The notes below the pieces were generated by a model. The model saw only the letters and a list, made by a program, of their open reading frames with translations. It had not been told where the DNA came from and did no database searches. The position numbers and the translations under genes were made by a program. From Lachnospiraceae bacterium (GTDB lineage Bacteria > Bacillota > Clostridia > Lachnospirales > Lachnospiraceae), in the NCBI GenBank assembly GCA_910575475.1, contig CAJTGD010000050.1, positions 1 through 35,199 on the forward strand: a stretch of 35,199 bases of DNA, written 5' to 3'. Positions 16,526-24,522 of the stretch are shown one piece after another. How positions within the stretch are numbered: the stretch's first letter is position 1; every line of letters begins with the position of its first letter.

Positions 16526-17368
16526 TCATCCTTTCACCGCTCCGCTGACCATGCCGTCCACGAAGTATCTCTGGGTGCACAGGAAGAATACGATGATCGG
16601 TCCGATCAGGGTAGACGCAGCCGCCATCATCACGCCCATATCCGAGCCGTAGGATCCGTTCATTGCCAGGAATCCCAGGGTTGCCGTGAAGTTCTTGGCC
16701 CCCTGCAGAAATGTGGATGAGATCAGGTACTCATTCCAGGACTGCAGCCCGATCAGGATCGCCACCGTGATCAGCCCCGGGGAAACCACCGGGCGCATGA
16801 TATGCCAGATCACCTGCCAGGTTCCCGCTCCGTCGATCCGCGCGGATTCCTCCAGTTCCTTCGGTACATTGAGGAAAAAGGTCCGCATCAAAAATACGGA
16901 GAGAGGCATATACAGCGCAGCCAGGATAAAGCTGGTGGCCAGGATATTTCCGATCAGGTTTAATTTCGCATAGGCATAGTACAGCGGGAACAAAAACAGC
17001 TGGATCGGCACGGTCATTGCCATCATGAAATACATGAGGATGACGCCGCTTCCTTTGATCCGCTTCCCGGACAGCACATACCCTGCCAGGCTGGCTGTGA
17101 CCAGCACGATCAATACCGTACATCCGGTCAGCTTCACGCTGTTGATAAAGCCTACGGAAAAGTTGCCGGTCTTCCATGCCTGGATATAATTTTCCAGATG
17201 CAGGACAAAAGGCCAGGAAAGCGGATTGCTGACAATCTCCGTGTTGGTCTTAAAGCTGTTGATCACCACCAGCGCGATGGGCGCCAGGCAGATGACCACA
17301 AGAACGATCAGCACCAGATGGATGATAAAATTGATACCAAATTGTTTTTTCTTTGAAGCCACTCCCAT
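16526..17368 (-). CDS. CUT1 sugar ABC transporter permease (MalG/UgpE-like)
   Basis: A 280-residue inner-membrane permease with about six hydrophobic segments, the first at about residues 15-37. The cytoplasmic EAA loop, which contacts the ATPase, reads EELEESARIDGAGTWQVIW (about 175-195). The end, YFVDGMVSGAVKG, is characteristic of MalG-type subunits. It lies 15 bases downstream of the first permease gene and forms the membrane channel with it. No ATP-binding subunit is encoded in the window, so a shared MsmX/MsmK-type ATPase elsewhere is expected, as is usual for CUT1 systems in Firmicutes. Confidence 0.93.
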   Translation of the reverse strand: MGVASKKKQFGINFIIHLVLIVLVVICLAPIALVVINSFKTNTEIVSNPLSWPFVLHLENYIQAWKTGNFSVGFINSVKLTGCTVLIVLVTASLAGYVLSGKRIKGSGVILMYFMMAMTVPIQLFLFPLYYAYAKLNLIGNILATSFILAALYMPLSVFLMRTFFLNVPKELEESARIDGAGTWQVIWHIMRPVVSPGLITVAILIGLQSWNEYLISSTFLQGAKNFTATLGFLAMNGSYGSDMGVMMAAASTLIGPIIVFFLCTQRYFVDGMVSGAVKG

Positions 17369-17383
17369 TTGTTTTCCCTCCTT

Positions 17384-18253
17384 CTACTGCATCTCTTCAT
17401 TTTTGCTCAGTTTCGTGTAAATGGTGGACGCGATCAGACCAAAGAAGCTGATAAACAAGCCCACTGCCGCCGCTTTTCCGACCTTCATGGAATCAAAGGC
17501 GAAGGAATACGCATAGGTTCCGAGTACCTCTGTCGCATGAGCCGGTCCGCCTCCTGTCATCAGCTTGATGTAATCGAAGGCCAGGAAGGAACCGATGGTG
17601 ATCATGACAAACATAAGGCTTACTGTGGACATGATATTCGGCAGGTAAATGTAGCGGAACAGCTGCCATCCGTTGCACCCGTCCAGCCGGGCCGCTTCCA
17701 CCTGGTCCGTGGGCACCTGGCGCAGCGCCGCCAGATAGATGACGGTCAGGTAGCTCCAGTAATGCCAGATATCCACTGCCGCGCATCCGTAGATCGCTGT
17801 CTTCATATCCGCCAGCGGAGAGCTGATGTCAAATCCCATATTCCGGAATACGGAGATCACGCCGGATACCGGGCTGAATACCACATTCAGCCAGAGCATG
17901 GCATTGACAGAGGGCGCAAGCACATAGGGAATCAAAAACGCGACCTGGTAGATGCTCCTGGTCTTTTTTCTGGAGAGCAGCAGCATGGCCGCCAGCATCC
18001 CGATACAGACCGGGATCGTCAAAAACAGCAGGGTCCAGATGATGTTGTTCTGGATCGCTTTGAAAAAGATCTTATCCTGGAAAAGCTCAATAAAGTTTTT
18101 CAGTCCGATAAAATTGATGTTTGGAGATAATCCGTTCCAATCCGTAAAGGAATACGCGAATGTCATAACCCCCGGGAGCAATATAATACTTACGCTGATC
18201 AGCAGCGCAGGAGCGATCAGAAAATAATTCCAATTTATTTTTCTTTTTTTCAT
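17384..18253 (-). CDS. CUT1 sugar ABC transporter permease (MalF/UgpA-like)
   Basis: A 289-residue permease beginning with a short basic tail and a hydrophobic segment (ALLISVSIILLPGVMTFAYSFTDWNG), typical of the MalF/UgpA type without the long periplasmic insert. The EAA loop is DQVEAARLDGCNGWQLFRYI (about 200-220). ATG 18253 is chosen because AGGAG lies 7 bases upstream; an earlier frame opening at 18280 has no such site. A terminator hairpin separates it from the solute-binding protein gene, so the permeases are probably made in smaller amounts than the binding protein. Confidence 0.93.
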   Translation of the reverse strand: MKKRKINWNYFLIAPALLISVSIILLPGVMTFAYSFTDWNGLSPNINFIGLKNFIELFQDKIFFKAIQNNIIWTLLFLTIPVCIGMLAAMLLLSRKKTRSIYQVAFLIPYVLAPSVNAMLWLNVVFSPVSGVISVFRNMGFDISSPLADMKTAIYGCAAVDIWHYWSYLTVIYLAALRQVPTDQVEAARLDGCNGWQLFRYIYLPNIMSTVSLMFVMITIGSFLAFDYIKLMTGGGPAHATEVLGTYAYSFAFDSMKVGKAAAVGLFISFFGLIASTIYTKLSKNEEMQ

Positions 18254-18290
18254 CTTTTTTCTCCTAAATTTGAAACCCATTTGCTTTAGT

Positions 18291-18336
18291 GAAAAAGCGG
18301 GCCGGAATCTGTTCCCTGATTCATTCCAGCCCGCTT
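18291..18336 (-). terminator. Terminator between binding-protein and permease genes
   Basis: On the minus strand AGCGGGCTGGAAT pairs with ATTCCGGCCCGCT (13 pairs, one G-U), followed by a five-T run (18296-18292). It lies just after the solute-binding protein gene and before the permeases. Partial termination here would give the usual excess of binding protein. Confidence 0.82.
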
Positions 18337-18369
18337 CATTACTTATTCATGATCCTTCAGCACAGCTCC

Positions 18370-19839
18370 TTAGTCCATATTCGGCTTCGGAGTCGGCGGC
18401 ACCATGCCGTTCTCGAATTCTGTTTTAAATTCATCCTCCAGGGACTGAACATACTCATCCACTGTTGATGTTTCATACCAGACTTCATCAATATTGACGA
18501 TCCTGGTCTGCGTTGCGGACGGGAAGAAGGTATTGTCATAATATCCGAAGTTCCCCTGGTTCACAGCATCTGAAATATCGCTGACCACCTTTACAAATTC
18601 CGCCGACAGATAACTCATATCGCCTGCATCTACACTAGAAAGATCCTTCAGAGGTGTTCCCCAGTATCCGGGCCAGGCTGCTGTCATTTCCTGCATAAAT
18701 TCCGCATTCATCATCATATCGATGACCTTTGCCGCTTCATCCTTATGGGAATCCTCCGCATTTGCATTGATCGACAGGGTACAGGCCGCGCCCAATGTGT
18801 AGGTCGTATCCGGCACCTGCTCCGTAGCCGGGAACGGGATAAATGCGATATTTTCTTCCTTATCGCCTGTAAAGAAGGAAGCTGCCCACTGGAATGCGAT
18901 CGACGGTCCCACAAAGAACGGCGCTTTTTCATCGGATAAGAGCTGCAAGGATTCGCTGAAGTTCAGGTTTACATAATCTTCCCCTGCAAGATATCCTTTA
19001 TCCCACCATTCTTTTGATTTTTCAATGGCTGCTTTCACACCGTCGTTTACCCAGCTTTCTTCGCCTGTCAGAACCTTGTACATAGTCTGAGGCGTCGCGA
19101 TATGGGTCAGGAACAAAGATGCGTAATTTTCATTGACCGGCTGCCAGCCTTTATTCCCTGTAACAGAAGCATACATTCCCTTTTCGATCGCCTCATCCAT
19201 GATCGCTTCCATCTCTTCGATGGTCGTGGGAACTTCCCATCCATTATCCTGCAACACTTTTTTATTGTAGAATACGCCCATTGTGCTGACGCCGTTTACC
19301 AAGCTGTAAAGGCTTCCATGTACTGTACCTGATTCGTAATATGGCTCCAGGATCTTATCCTTCCATCCATATTCTTCCGCATATCCATCCATATTTTCCA
19401 GCTTTTCTGCTTCTACCAGCGGCATTACAAAGGATGGGCCGGAACCGTAGATGATATCCGGTCCCTGATTTGCTGCCAGGGCTGTTTTGATGTCCGCATC
19501 TACAGACGGACGGAACTCTACTACAAGCTGATATTCATCCTGAGACGCATTATAGCTGTCCACGAGTATTTTTTTGAAAGCTTCCTGCGCATATGGCTCC
19601 GCACCCCAGAACCAAAGCGTGATCTCCTCTCTGCCTTCCAGATCTTCATCCTTCATGACAACAACATCGTCCCCTGCTTCTGCATCCGAATCCGCGTCTG
19701 CGTCATCTGTGCTTTCCGTTCCCTCCGTGCTTTCCGCATTGCTGTCATCGGACTCTTTTGTGGTTGATATCGCACATCCCGATAAAATAGATGCGAACAT
19801 AGCAGCACACAATAACATGGATAACATTTTCTTTTTCAT
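18370..19839 (-). CDS. Lipoprotein solute-binding protein of a CUT1 ABC transporter
   Basis: A 489-residue extracellular family 1 binding protein that captures the imported compound. The signal peptide (MKKKMLSMLLCAAMF...) ends in the lipobox LSGC with Cys 22 as the lipid anchor. A Ser/Glu/Asp-rich linker (about 28-55) tethers the globular part, which begins at EEITLWFWGAEPYAQEAF. Other typical segments are GPDIIYGSGPS, LYSLVNGVSTMGVFYNKKV and an INVN-type ANAEDSHKDEAAKVIDMMM helix. ATG 19839 follows AAAGGAGG at 5 bases. It is the first gene of the operon, behind a strong promoter. The sequence does not reveal the ligand. The following genes suggest a nucleoside-like or glycosylated molecule. 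Confidence 0.92.
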   Translation of the reverse strand: MKKKMLSMLLCAAMFASILSGCAISTTKESDDSNAESTEGTESTDDADADSDAEAGDDVVVMKDEDLEGREEITLWFWGAEPYAQEAFKKILVDSYNASQDEYQLVVEFRPSVDADIKTALAANQGPDIIYGSGPSFVMPLVEAEKLENMDGYAEEYGWKDKILEPYYESGTVHGSLYSLVNGVSTMGVFYNKKVLQDNGWEVPTTIEEMEAIMDEAIEKGMYASVTGNKGWQPVNENYASLFLTHIATPQTMYKVLTGEESWVNDGVKAAIEKSKEWWDKGYLAGEDYVNLNFSESLQLLSDEKAPFFVGPSIAFQWAASFFTGDKEENIAFIPFPATEQVPDTTYTLGAACTLSINANAEDSHKDEAAKVIDMMMNAEFMQEMTAAWPGYWGTPLKDLSSVDAGDMSYLSAEFVKVVSDISDAVNQGNFGYYDNTFFPSATQTRIVNIDEVWYETSTVDEYVQSLEDEFKTEFENGMVPPTPKPNMD

Positions 19840-19867
19840 GACTTCCTCCTTTAATTTCATCGTGTTT

Positions 19868-19883
19868 TGATAAACTTTTATCA
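19868..19883. promoter_or_regulatory. Candidate LacI-family operator downstream of the operon promoter
   Basis: TGATAAA-CT-TTTATCA is a perfect inverted repeat with a 2-bp centre, located about 25-40 bases after the predicted transcription start. A 12-base part of it (AGTTTATCAAAA on the minus strand) recurs at about 20068-20079. The neighbouring gene encodes a LacI-family protein, which makes this the best operator candidate. It lacks the central CG of most LacI and CcpA sites. Confidence 0.5.
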
Positions 19884-19913
19884 TTTGTTTATCATTTTCC
19901 TTTTGTTAATCAT

Positions 19914-19942
19914 ACTATATCTTAGATTTTATTGTTTGTCAA
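19914..19942 (-). promoter_or_regulatory. Main promoter of the transporter/hydrolase operon
   Basis: On the minus strand a perfect TTGACA (19942-19937) is followed after 17 bp by TATAGT (19919-19914). Transcription would start near 19907, giving a leader of about 68 bases before the binding-protein gene. Confidence 0.75.
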
Positions 19943-20106
19943 TCACAATTTATGCATATTATTGACTTTAGTAATTTTAATTTTCTTATTTTTTCATACA
20001 TTATAAATTATATTCTGATTATTTATCCTTATAAAGCATTATTTATCCTATTTCTTAAATGATAAATTTTGATAAACTTATTATTTTTGTAAATTATGCA
20101 CAAAAA
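19943..20106. other. AT-rich intergenic region with a second operator-like motif
   Basis: No gene is seen. The stretch is very AT-rich and contains two TGATAAA copies at 20060-20066 and 20070-20076, the second continuing as TGATAAACTTATTA, a degenerate version of the operator-like site at 19868. Two TTATCCT/GGATAA elements near 20030 and 20045 are also present. It may serve as an upstream regulator site allowing looping with the downstream site. Confidence 0.4.
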
Positions 20107-20158
20107 AAGCACATCCATTTCTATGTTTCCTACAAAACATAAAAGTAATGCGCTTTTT
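20107..20158 (-). terminator. Terminator after the LacI-family gene
   Basis: On the minus strand an AAAGCGCAT ... ATGTGCTTT outer stem and a TATGTTT ... AAACATA inner stem form a long hairpin followed by seven Ts. It isolates the regulator transcript from the operon downstream. Confidence 0.65.
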
Positions 20159-20170
20159 ATAGATCAAAAG

Positions 20171-21211
20171 TTATAGCTGGTATGCATTCTCCATTCTTTT
20201 TACAGATTCTCCCTGCCGCAGAGTGGGTGTAAAATAATTCGTATGGATTCCCCCGATCTCTTCATGCTGGATCCGGCTGATCAGCACTTCCACTGCCTTT
20301 CTCCCCATCTGCTCCCCTGGCTGGATGATACTGGTCAGCATGGGATTCACCCAGCCCGCCTCCCTGAGATTTCCAAAGCTTACGATCGAAATATCTTCTC
20401 CGATCACCTTCCGGTTCTCTCTGGCATATTCGTATACTCCCAGCGACACTTCCCCATTGCAGGAAACGATTCCTGTCACACCCTTTGAGAGAAGATAACC
20501 GGCTCCTTCGTACCCCGACTGCCTAGAATACTCTCCATAGCAGACAAGCTCTTCTTCATATTCCAGACCATTAAGCGCCAGGCTGTCTCTATAGCCTTCC
20601 ACTCTTTTTCTGGTATTATAGATCTCTTTTTTTCCAGCCAGGATCCCAATCCTTCGATGACCGTAGCTGAGCAGATGATCCATTGCCATACCGACCCCCA
20701 GCTTATTATCCGCTGTGATAAAATCACAAAACACCTTGTAGACCGCTTTATCCAGCAACAGGTACTGAATCCCGGAATGCTTCAGCGCTTCCCCCAGAAG
20801 GACATGGTTATCCCCTGTATTCATGTCATTGGGCGGGATCAGGATCAGCCCGTCCGCCCCAAGAAACACGGCCAGTTCGATCTGCTCAATGCACTTCTGC
20901 GTCGTCTCCGAACAGTACAGCTGGAATACATGGTAGTCATACAGCGAAGCATATTCTTCAATCCCCTGCATGCATTCCTCGATCAGTTCATTCCGAAGAC
21001 GCGGATAGATCAGCGCGATCAGTCTTCCGCTGTACCGGCTTTTGCTTTTTATCCTGTCTTTCTTTCTGACATAGCCAATTTCCCTGGCCGTATCAAATAT
21101 CTTCTGTCTCGTTTCTTCTGAAATTCTGCAATCTCTGTGATTCAGCACCAATGAAACACTTGCAGAAGAAACTCCAACCCGTTCTGCAATCTCCCTGATC
21201 GTTGCTTTCAA
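20171..21211 (-). CDS. LacI-family transcriptional regulator
   Basis: A 346-residue repressor-type protein. The N-terminal helix-turn-helix reads TIREIAERVGVSSASVSLVLNH (4-25), followed by the hinge-helix region and a periplasmic-binding-protein-like effector domain (about 65-335) with GRLIALIYPRLRNE, ADGLILIPPND and the dimer-typical HRRIGILAGKKEIYNTRKRVEGYRD. The start is TTG 21211 with GAGGTG close upstream; no ATG is near. A short leader frame with its own GGAGG (TTG AAC TCC ...) appears to end overlapping this start, so coupling is possible. The gene is co-directional with and upstream of the transporter/hydrolase operon and is its likely controller, with a sugar or nucleoside as effector. 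Confidence 0.9.
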   Translation of the reverse strand: MKATIREIAERVGVSSASVSLVLNHRDCRISEETRQKIFDTAREIGYVRKKDRIKSKSRYSGRLIALIYPRLRNELIEECMQGIEEYASLYDYHVFQLYCSETTQKCIEQIELAVFLGADGLILIPPNDMNTGDNHVLLGEALKHSGIQYLLLDKAVYKVFCDFITADNKLGVGMAMDHLLSYGHRRIGILAGKKEIYNTRKRVEGYRDSLALNGLEYEEELVCYGEYSRQSGYEGAGYLLSKGVTGIVSCNGEVSLGVYEYARENRKVIGEDISIVSFGNLREAGWVNPMLTSIIQPGEQMGRKAVEVLISRIQHEEIGGIHTNYFTPTLRQGESVKRMENAYQL

Positions 21212-21257
21212 TCAATCACCTCGCTCCTTTTACGGGAGTTCAATTTGCCCTCCTTCT

Positions 21258-21286
21258 ATTCTATCCGCCAGGCCAACAGATTGCAA
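21258..21286 (-). promoter_or_regulatory. Promoter of the LacI-family gene
   Basis: On the minus strand TTGCAA (21286-21281), a 17-bp spacer and TAGAAT (21263-21258). The start site would be near 21251, about 40 bases before the TTG start codon. Confidence 0.6.
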
Positions 21287-21309
21287 GTTTTTTGGTAAAT
21301 ATTTACTAT

Positions 21310-21897
21310 TTAATTTTCAGAAAAAAAGTTTAGCAGCCTCAGTGCATTTTCCACATTCGAGGCATTGTCAGCCAGACCGGCCACCGGTTTTTCCATCCGA
21401 ACCCCGGCAATCTCCCCGGCATATTTTCCGAAGCAGCTTTCCGGCCCCGTTCCGGTCACATTGCCGTCCTTGTCATATTCCGCCAGCCCGCACAGGAAAG
21501 CGCCGGGCTGCTCTGCTTCTGTGCTGCCCAGATCCTTTAGATACCCGGCCTGTGCGTATTCCGTCATCTGCTCTTCTTCCCCGATGATCACGTCCACCAC
21601 CTCTGCCCGGATCCAGGTCAGCGCAACCGCTTTATTCGCCCCGACTCCGGCAGAGATCGTCCGAATCTCGATTTCCTCATCCCCGCCTGTCCCGAGGACT
21701 TCCCGAACCTGATTCTCCAATCCGGAGGTATCCTCCATAAATTCCAGGACCAGCACGGACACTGCCGTCTTTTGATTCTGTACAAATATGATATTGATAA
21801 AATAGACTGCCAGCAAAAGGATTACACAGCCTGCCAGCAGTGCGGCGGCATATTTTTTTATGAAGCTTACCAATCTGTTTTCTCTCTTCTCTTCCAT
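21310..21897 (-). CDS. Membrane-anchored extracytoplasmic protein of unknown function
   Basis: A 195-residue protein with a basic start, one hydrophobic anchor (about 17-37) and an external domain. The external part has a segment (VVDVIIGEEEQMTEYAQAGYLKDLGS) that resembles the hinge/lobe of type-1 solute-binding proteins, but the protein is less than half the length of such a protein. The final region (PESCFGKYAGEIAGVRMEKPVAGLADN) is acidic and ends NFFSEN. No lipobox is seen. It sits between adenine deaminase and the LacI gene on the same strand, 122 bases after the former, with a poor ribosome site. It could be a sensor or a small relative of a binding protein, but no function can be assigned. 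Confidence 0.6.
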   Translation of the reverse strand: MEEKRENRLVSFIKKYAAALLAGCVILLLAVYFINIIFVQNQKTAVSVLVLEFMEDTSGLENQVREVLGTGGDEEIEIRTISAGVGANKAVALTWIRAEVVDVIIGEEEQMTEYAQAGYLKDLGSTEAEQPGAFLCGLAEYDKDGNVTGTGPESCFGKYAGEIAGVRMEKPVAGLADNASNVENALRLLNFFSEN

Positions 21898-22019
21898 ATG
21901 TCTCTATATTTTCCAATGCGCCTGTCTCACATGCAGAACTATGCTGCCGGCCGGATACCGCATATCCATGTACACAGCGCCGGAAACTGCAGCGATTTGT
22001 TACTTTTCTATAAATTTTT

Positions 22020-23717
22020 TTATTTTTCTATAAACTGCATCGTTGTCACATCAAACATCCCGGCTTCCGTGAGGCGCAGCTCTGGAATGACCGTCAGCGC
22101 CATAAAGGAAAGCGTGATGAAGGGATCCACGCCCTCTGACACGCCCATGCTCCGCGCCTTCTGTACCATTTCCCCAGTTTTCTTCTGCACAGCCTCCGCA
22201 CGATCCACGCTCATCAGACCGCCGATGGCAAGGGGAAGCTCATCCACCACCTTCCCGCCGGAAGCGATCACATATCCGCCATGGATCCGCTCCAGCTCCC
22301 GCACCGCGCACAGGATATCCCGGTCGTTATCGCCTGCCGCAATGATGTTGTGGGAATCGTGGGAAATGGTTGTCGCAATGGCGCCGGACTGGATCCCGTA
22401 TCCTTTCACCGGGCACACTCCTACCTTTCCGTTTTTGCCGTACCGCTCTACCACGGCCAGCTTCGCGTAATCCTTGTCCGGGATAAATACGCCGTGCCGG
22501 CCCGGAAGCTCCTCTATCTTATGCAGCGTCAGCAGTTCATTCGGCACCAGCTCCAGCACATGGTTCTTTTCTTTTTTCACCAGGAGCAGATCTTCCTCTG
22601 ACATGCTCCTGATCCGGACTGTACGGAGAAGAGACCGGTCCTTGAGTTCATATCCGAAGGAATCCAGCCACGCTTCCTCCACGATCCTTCCGTCCTTGAG
22701 CACCATAGAAGGCACTGCTTCCTTCAGATCATCGATGATCAGAAGGTCTGCCCGGTACCCCGGCCCCACTGCGCCTGTGTCCTTGAGGCCATAAAACCTT
22801 GCCGCATTCCAGGACGCCATCTTGTATGCCCGCACCTCCGGCACGCCAAGGGCGATGGCCTTGCGGACGCAGTAATTGATATGCCCGTCCTTTTCGATAT
22901 CCTCCAGATGCTTATCGTCCGTACAGAACATGCACTGATCCAGGGAAGCCCCGTTTTTCAGGAGGCCGCTTAATATCCCTTCCAGGTTCTTCGCCCCGCT
23001 GCCTTCCCGGACCAGGATGTGGAATCCGGCCCGCAGCTTTTCCAGCGCTTCCTCGCCGGTGGAGCACTCATGGTCATCCTGGATCCCGGCCATCCGGTAT
23101 GCCTGGATCTCTTTCTGTGAGATTCCCGGAGCATGTCCGTCCATCACCATATCCGAAAACGCGTCCAGCTTATCCAGGGTCTCCGGATCCTCGTTCAACA
23201 CATCCACGAACCGCATCATCTCTCCCAAGCCCAGCACCCTCGGATGAGATTTGTATTGTGCCATGTCCTCTGCCAGAAATTTTCCGGCGCCATTGGTGTC
23301 AATGTTGGTGGCAGGCACCGACGAAGGCACCATCACATAGACATCCGCCGGAACCTGCTCCGACGCGTCCAGGATGTAGTCCATCCCCCGCTTTCCGCTG
23401 ACGTTCACGATCTCGTGGGGATCCGCCACGATCCCGGTGGTCCCTTTTCTGATGATATACTTCGTAAACTCCAGTGGGGACACCATGGAGGATTCAATAT
23501 GGACATGGGCGTCGATCAGCCCCGGGGCGATGTACCTGCCCGTGCAGTCGATCTCCCGCTCCCCTTCGTAGCTCCCCAGCCCCACAATGCGGCCGTCCAC
23601 GATAGCCACATCGCAGGGGACGATCTCCTCCGAAAATACATTCAATACGCTGCCGTTCTTCAGTACCAGGTCTGCGCGGATCTCGCCCTTCGCAGCCTGG
23701 ATCATACTTTTTTGCAT
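22020..23717 (-). CDS. ade: Adenine deaminase
   Basis: A 565-residue amidohydrolase-fold enzyme converting adenine to hypoxanthine and ammonia in purine salvage. The metal motif is GLIDAHVHIESSMVSP (about 68-83), followed by GTTGIVADPHEIVNVSG, which is specific to the adenine deaminase group. DHECSTGEEA and CMFCTDDKHLEDIEKDGHINYCVRKAI lie in the barrel. The C-terminal part has YGIQSGAIATTISHDSHNIIAAGDND, also diagnostic. The length matches the usual 560-590. AAGGAGG precedes ATG 23717 at 5 bases. Its presence next to the nucleoside operon fits use of the freed purine base. No purine riboswitch is seen in its 5' leader. Confidence 0.95.
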   Translation of the reverse strand: MQKSMIQAAKGEIRADLVLKNGSVLNVFSEEIVPCDVAIVDGRIVGLGSYEGEREIDCTGRYIAPGLIDAHVHIESSMVSPLEFTKYIIRKGTTGIVADPHEIVNVSGKRGMDYILDASEQVPADVYVMVPSSVPATNIDTNGAGKFLAEDMAQYKSHPRVLGLGEMMRFVDVLNEDPETLDKLDAFSDMVMDGHAPGISQKEIQAYRMAGIQDDHECSTGEEALEKLRAGFHILVREGSGAKNLEGILSGLLKNGASLDQCMFCTDDKHLEDIEKDGHINYCVRKAIALGVPEVRAYKMASWNAARFYGLKDTGAVGPGYRADLLIIDDLKEAVPSMVLKDGRIVEEAWLDSFGYELKDRSLLRTVRIRSMSEEDLLLVKKEKNHVLELVPNELLTLHKIEELPGRHGVFIPDKDYAKLAVVERYGKNGKVGVCPVKGYGIQSGAIATTISHDSHNIIAAGDNDRDILCAVRELERIHGGYVIASGGKVVDELPLAIGGLMSVDRAEAVQKKTGEMVQKARSMGVSEGVDPFITLSFMALTVIPELRLTEAGMFDVTTMQFIEK

Positions 23718-23790
23718 AGCTACCTCCTTCTCTTTTTTCTTTACACACTCTCTATAAAATCTTTTTATTTATCATCTACTGTTGTTATCA

Positions 23791-23819
23791 ATCTTAGCAT
23801 AAAGGAAACTGCTTTGCAA
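23791..23819 (-). promoter_or_regulatory. Promoter of the adenine deaminase gene
   Basis: On the minus strand TTGCAA (23819-23814), 17 bp, TAAGAT (23796-23791), giving a leader of about 65 bases. A perfect CCGGT-AA-ACCGG palindrome lies 35 bp further upstream (23854-23865) and could be an operator. Confidence 0.5.
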
Positions 23820-23877
23820 GCAGAGTAAATTCATGCCCTGGTTAAATCATGAGCCGGTAAACCGGGACAAAATTGGA

Positions 23878-23903
23878 TGAACCGCCCATCTATGAGCGGT
23901 TCA
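23878..23903 (-). terminator. Hairpin after the tag gene, weak terminator
   Basis: TGAACCGC (23878-23885) pairs with GCGGTTCA (23896-23903). On the minus strand only a TCCAATTTT stretch follows, so termination would be weak. Confidence 0.4.
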
Positions 23904-23908
23904 AAAAT

Positions 23909-24478
23909 CTAATGTTTTCCTTCACAATGTTCTAAAAAGCACCCTTCCTCATGGGAATAGATCACCCCGACTGCCTGCAGATATGCATAGATGATGGTTG
24001 TCCCAACGAACGTCATCCCCCGTTTTTTCAGATCCTTTGACACCTGATCCGAAAGTTCTGAGGATGCAAGCCCTGTTTCATAGATGACCTTGCCGTCTGT
24101 CCAGTGCCAGATATACTCCGAAAAACTCCCGTATTCCTTCTGAATCTCCCGAAACACGTTTGCGTTGGATACCGCGGCACGAATTTTCCGTTTATTCCGG
24201 ATGATGCCCGGATTTTCCTGCAGCCTTTCGAAATCCTTTTCCGTATACGCACACACCTTTTCCAGATCAAATCCGTCGAATGCCTCCCGGAACGCCCCCT
24301 GCTTATTCAGCACGCATTCCCAGGAAAGCCCGGCCTGGAAGGATTCCAGTATCAGCATCTCAAACAGCTTATGGTCGTCATATACGGGAACGCCCCATTC
24401 CTCATCATGATAATGAATATACTTCTCATTGTTGGGATTTGCCCAGCGGCATCTCATTTTTCCATCCTTCCACTGCAT
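23909..24478 (-). CDS. tag: DNA-3-methyladenine glycosylase I
   Basis: A 189-residue base-excision enzyme that removes 3-methyladenine from alkylated DNA. It shows RCRWANPNNEKYIHYHDEEWGVPVYDD at the start, with the Cys and His ligands of the zinc snap, and ILESFQAGLSWECVLNKQGAFREAFDGFD for the base pocket. The closing zinc ligands lie in YSHEEGCF near the end. The length matches the family. ATG 24478 has AGAAAGGAA 7 bases upstream. It follows an unknown gene by 44 bases on the same strand, so the two may share a transcript. Confidence 0.95.
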   Translation of the reverse strand: MQWKDGKMRCRWANPNNEKYIHYHDEEWGVPVYDDHKLFEMLILESFQAGLSWECVLNKQGAFREAFDGFDLEKVCAYTEKDFERLQENPGIIRNKRKIRAAVSNANVFREIQKEYGSFSEYIWHWTDGKVIYETGLASSELSDQVSKDLKKRGMTFVGTTIIYAYLQAVGVIYSHEEGCFLEHCEGKH

Positions 24479-24522
24479 GATCGTATTCCTTTCTTAAGAA
24501 TTTTTCAGGACAGTTCCTTATG

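Noticed and set aside
19868..19883. CcpA cre site
   Set aside because: The site is a 16-bp palindrome without the central CG and the TGNAANCG pattern expected of cre, so a specific LacI-family operator is more likely.
23718..23908. Purine riboswitch before adenine deaminase
   Set aside because: The conserved purine-aptamer core segments are not present in the leader; only a promoter and simple hairpins are seen.
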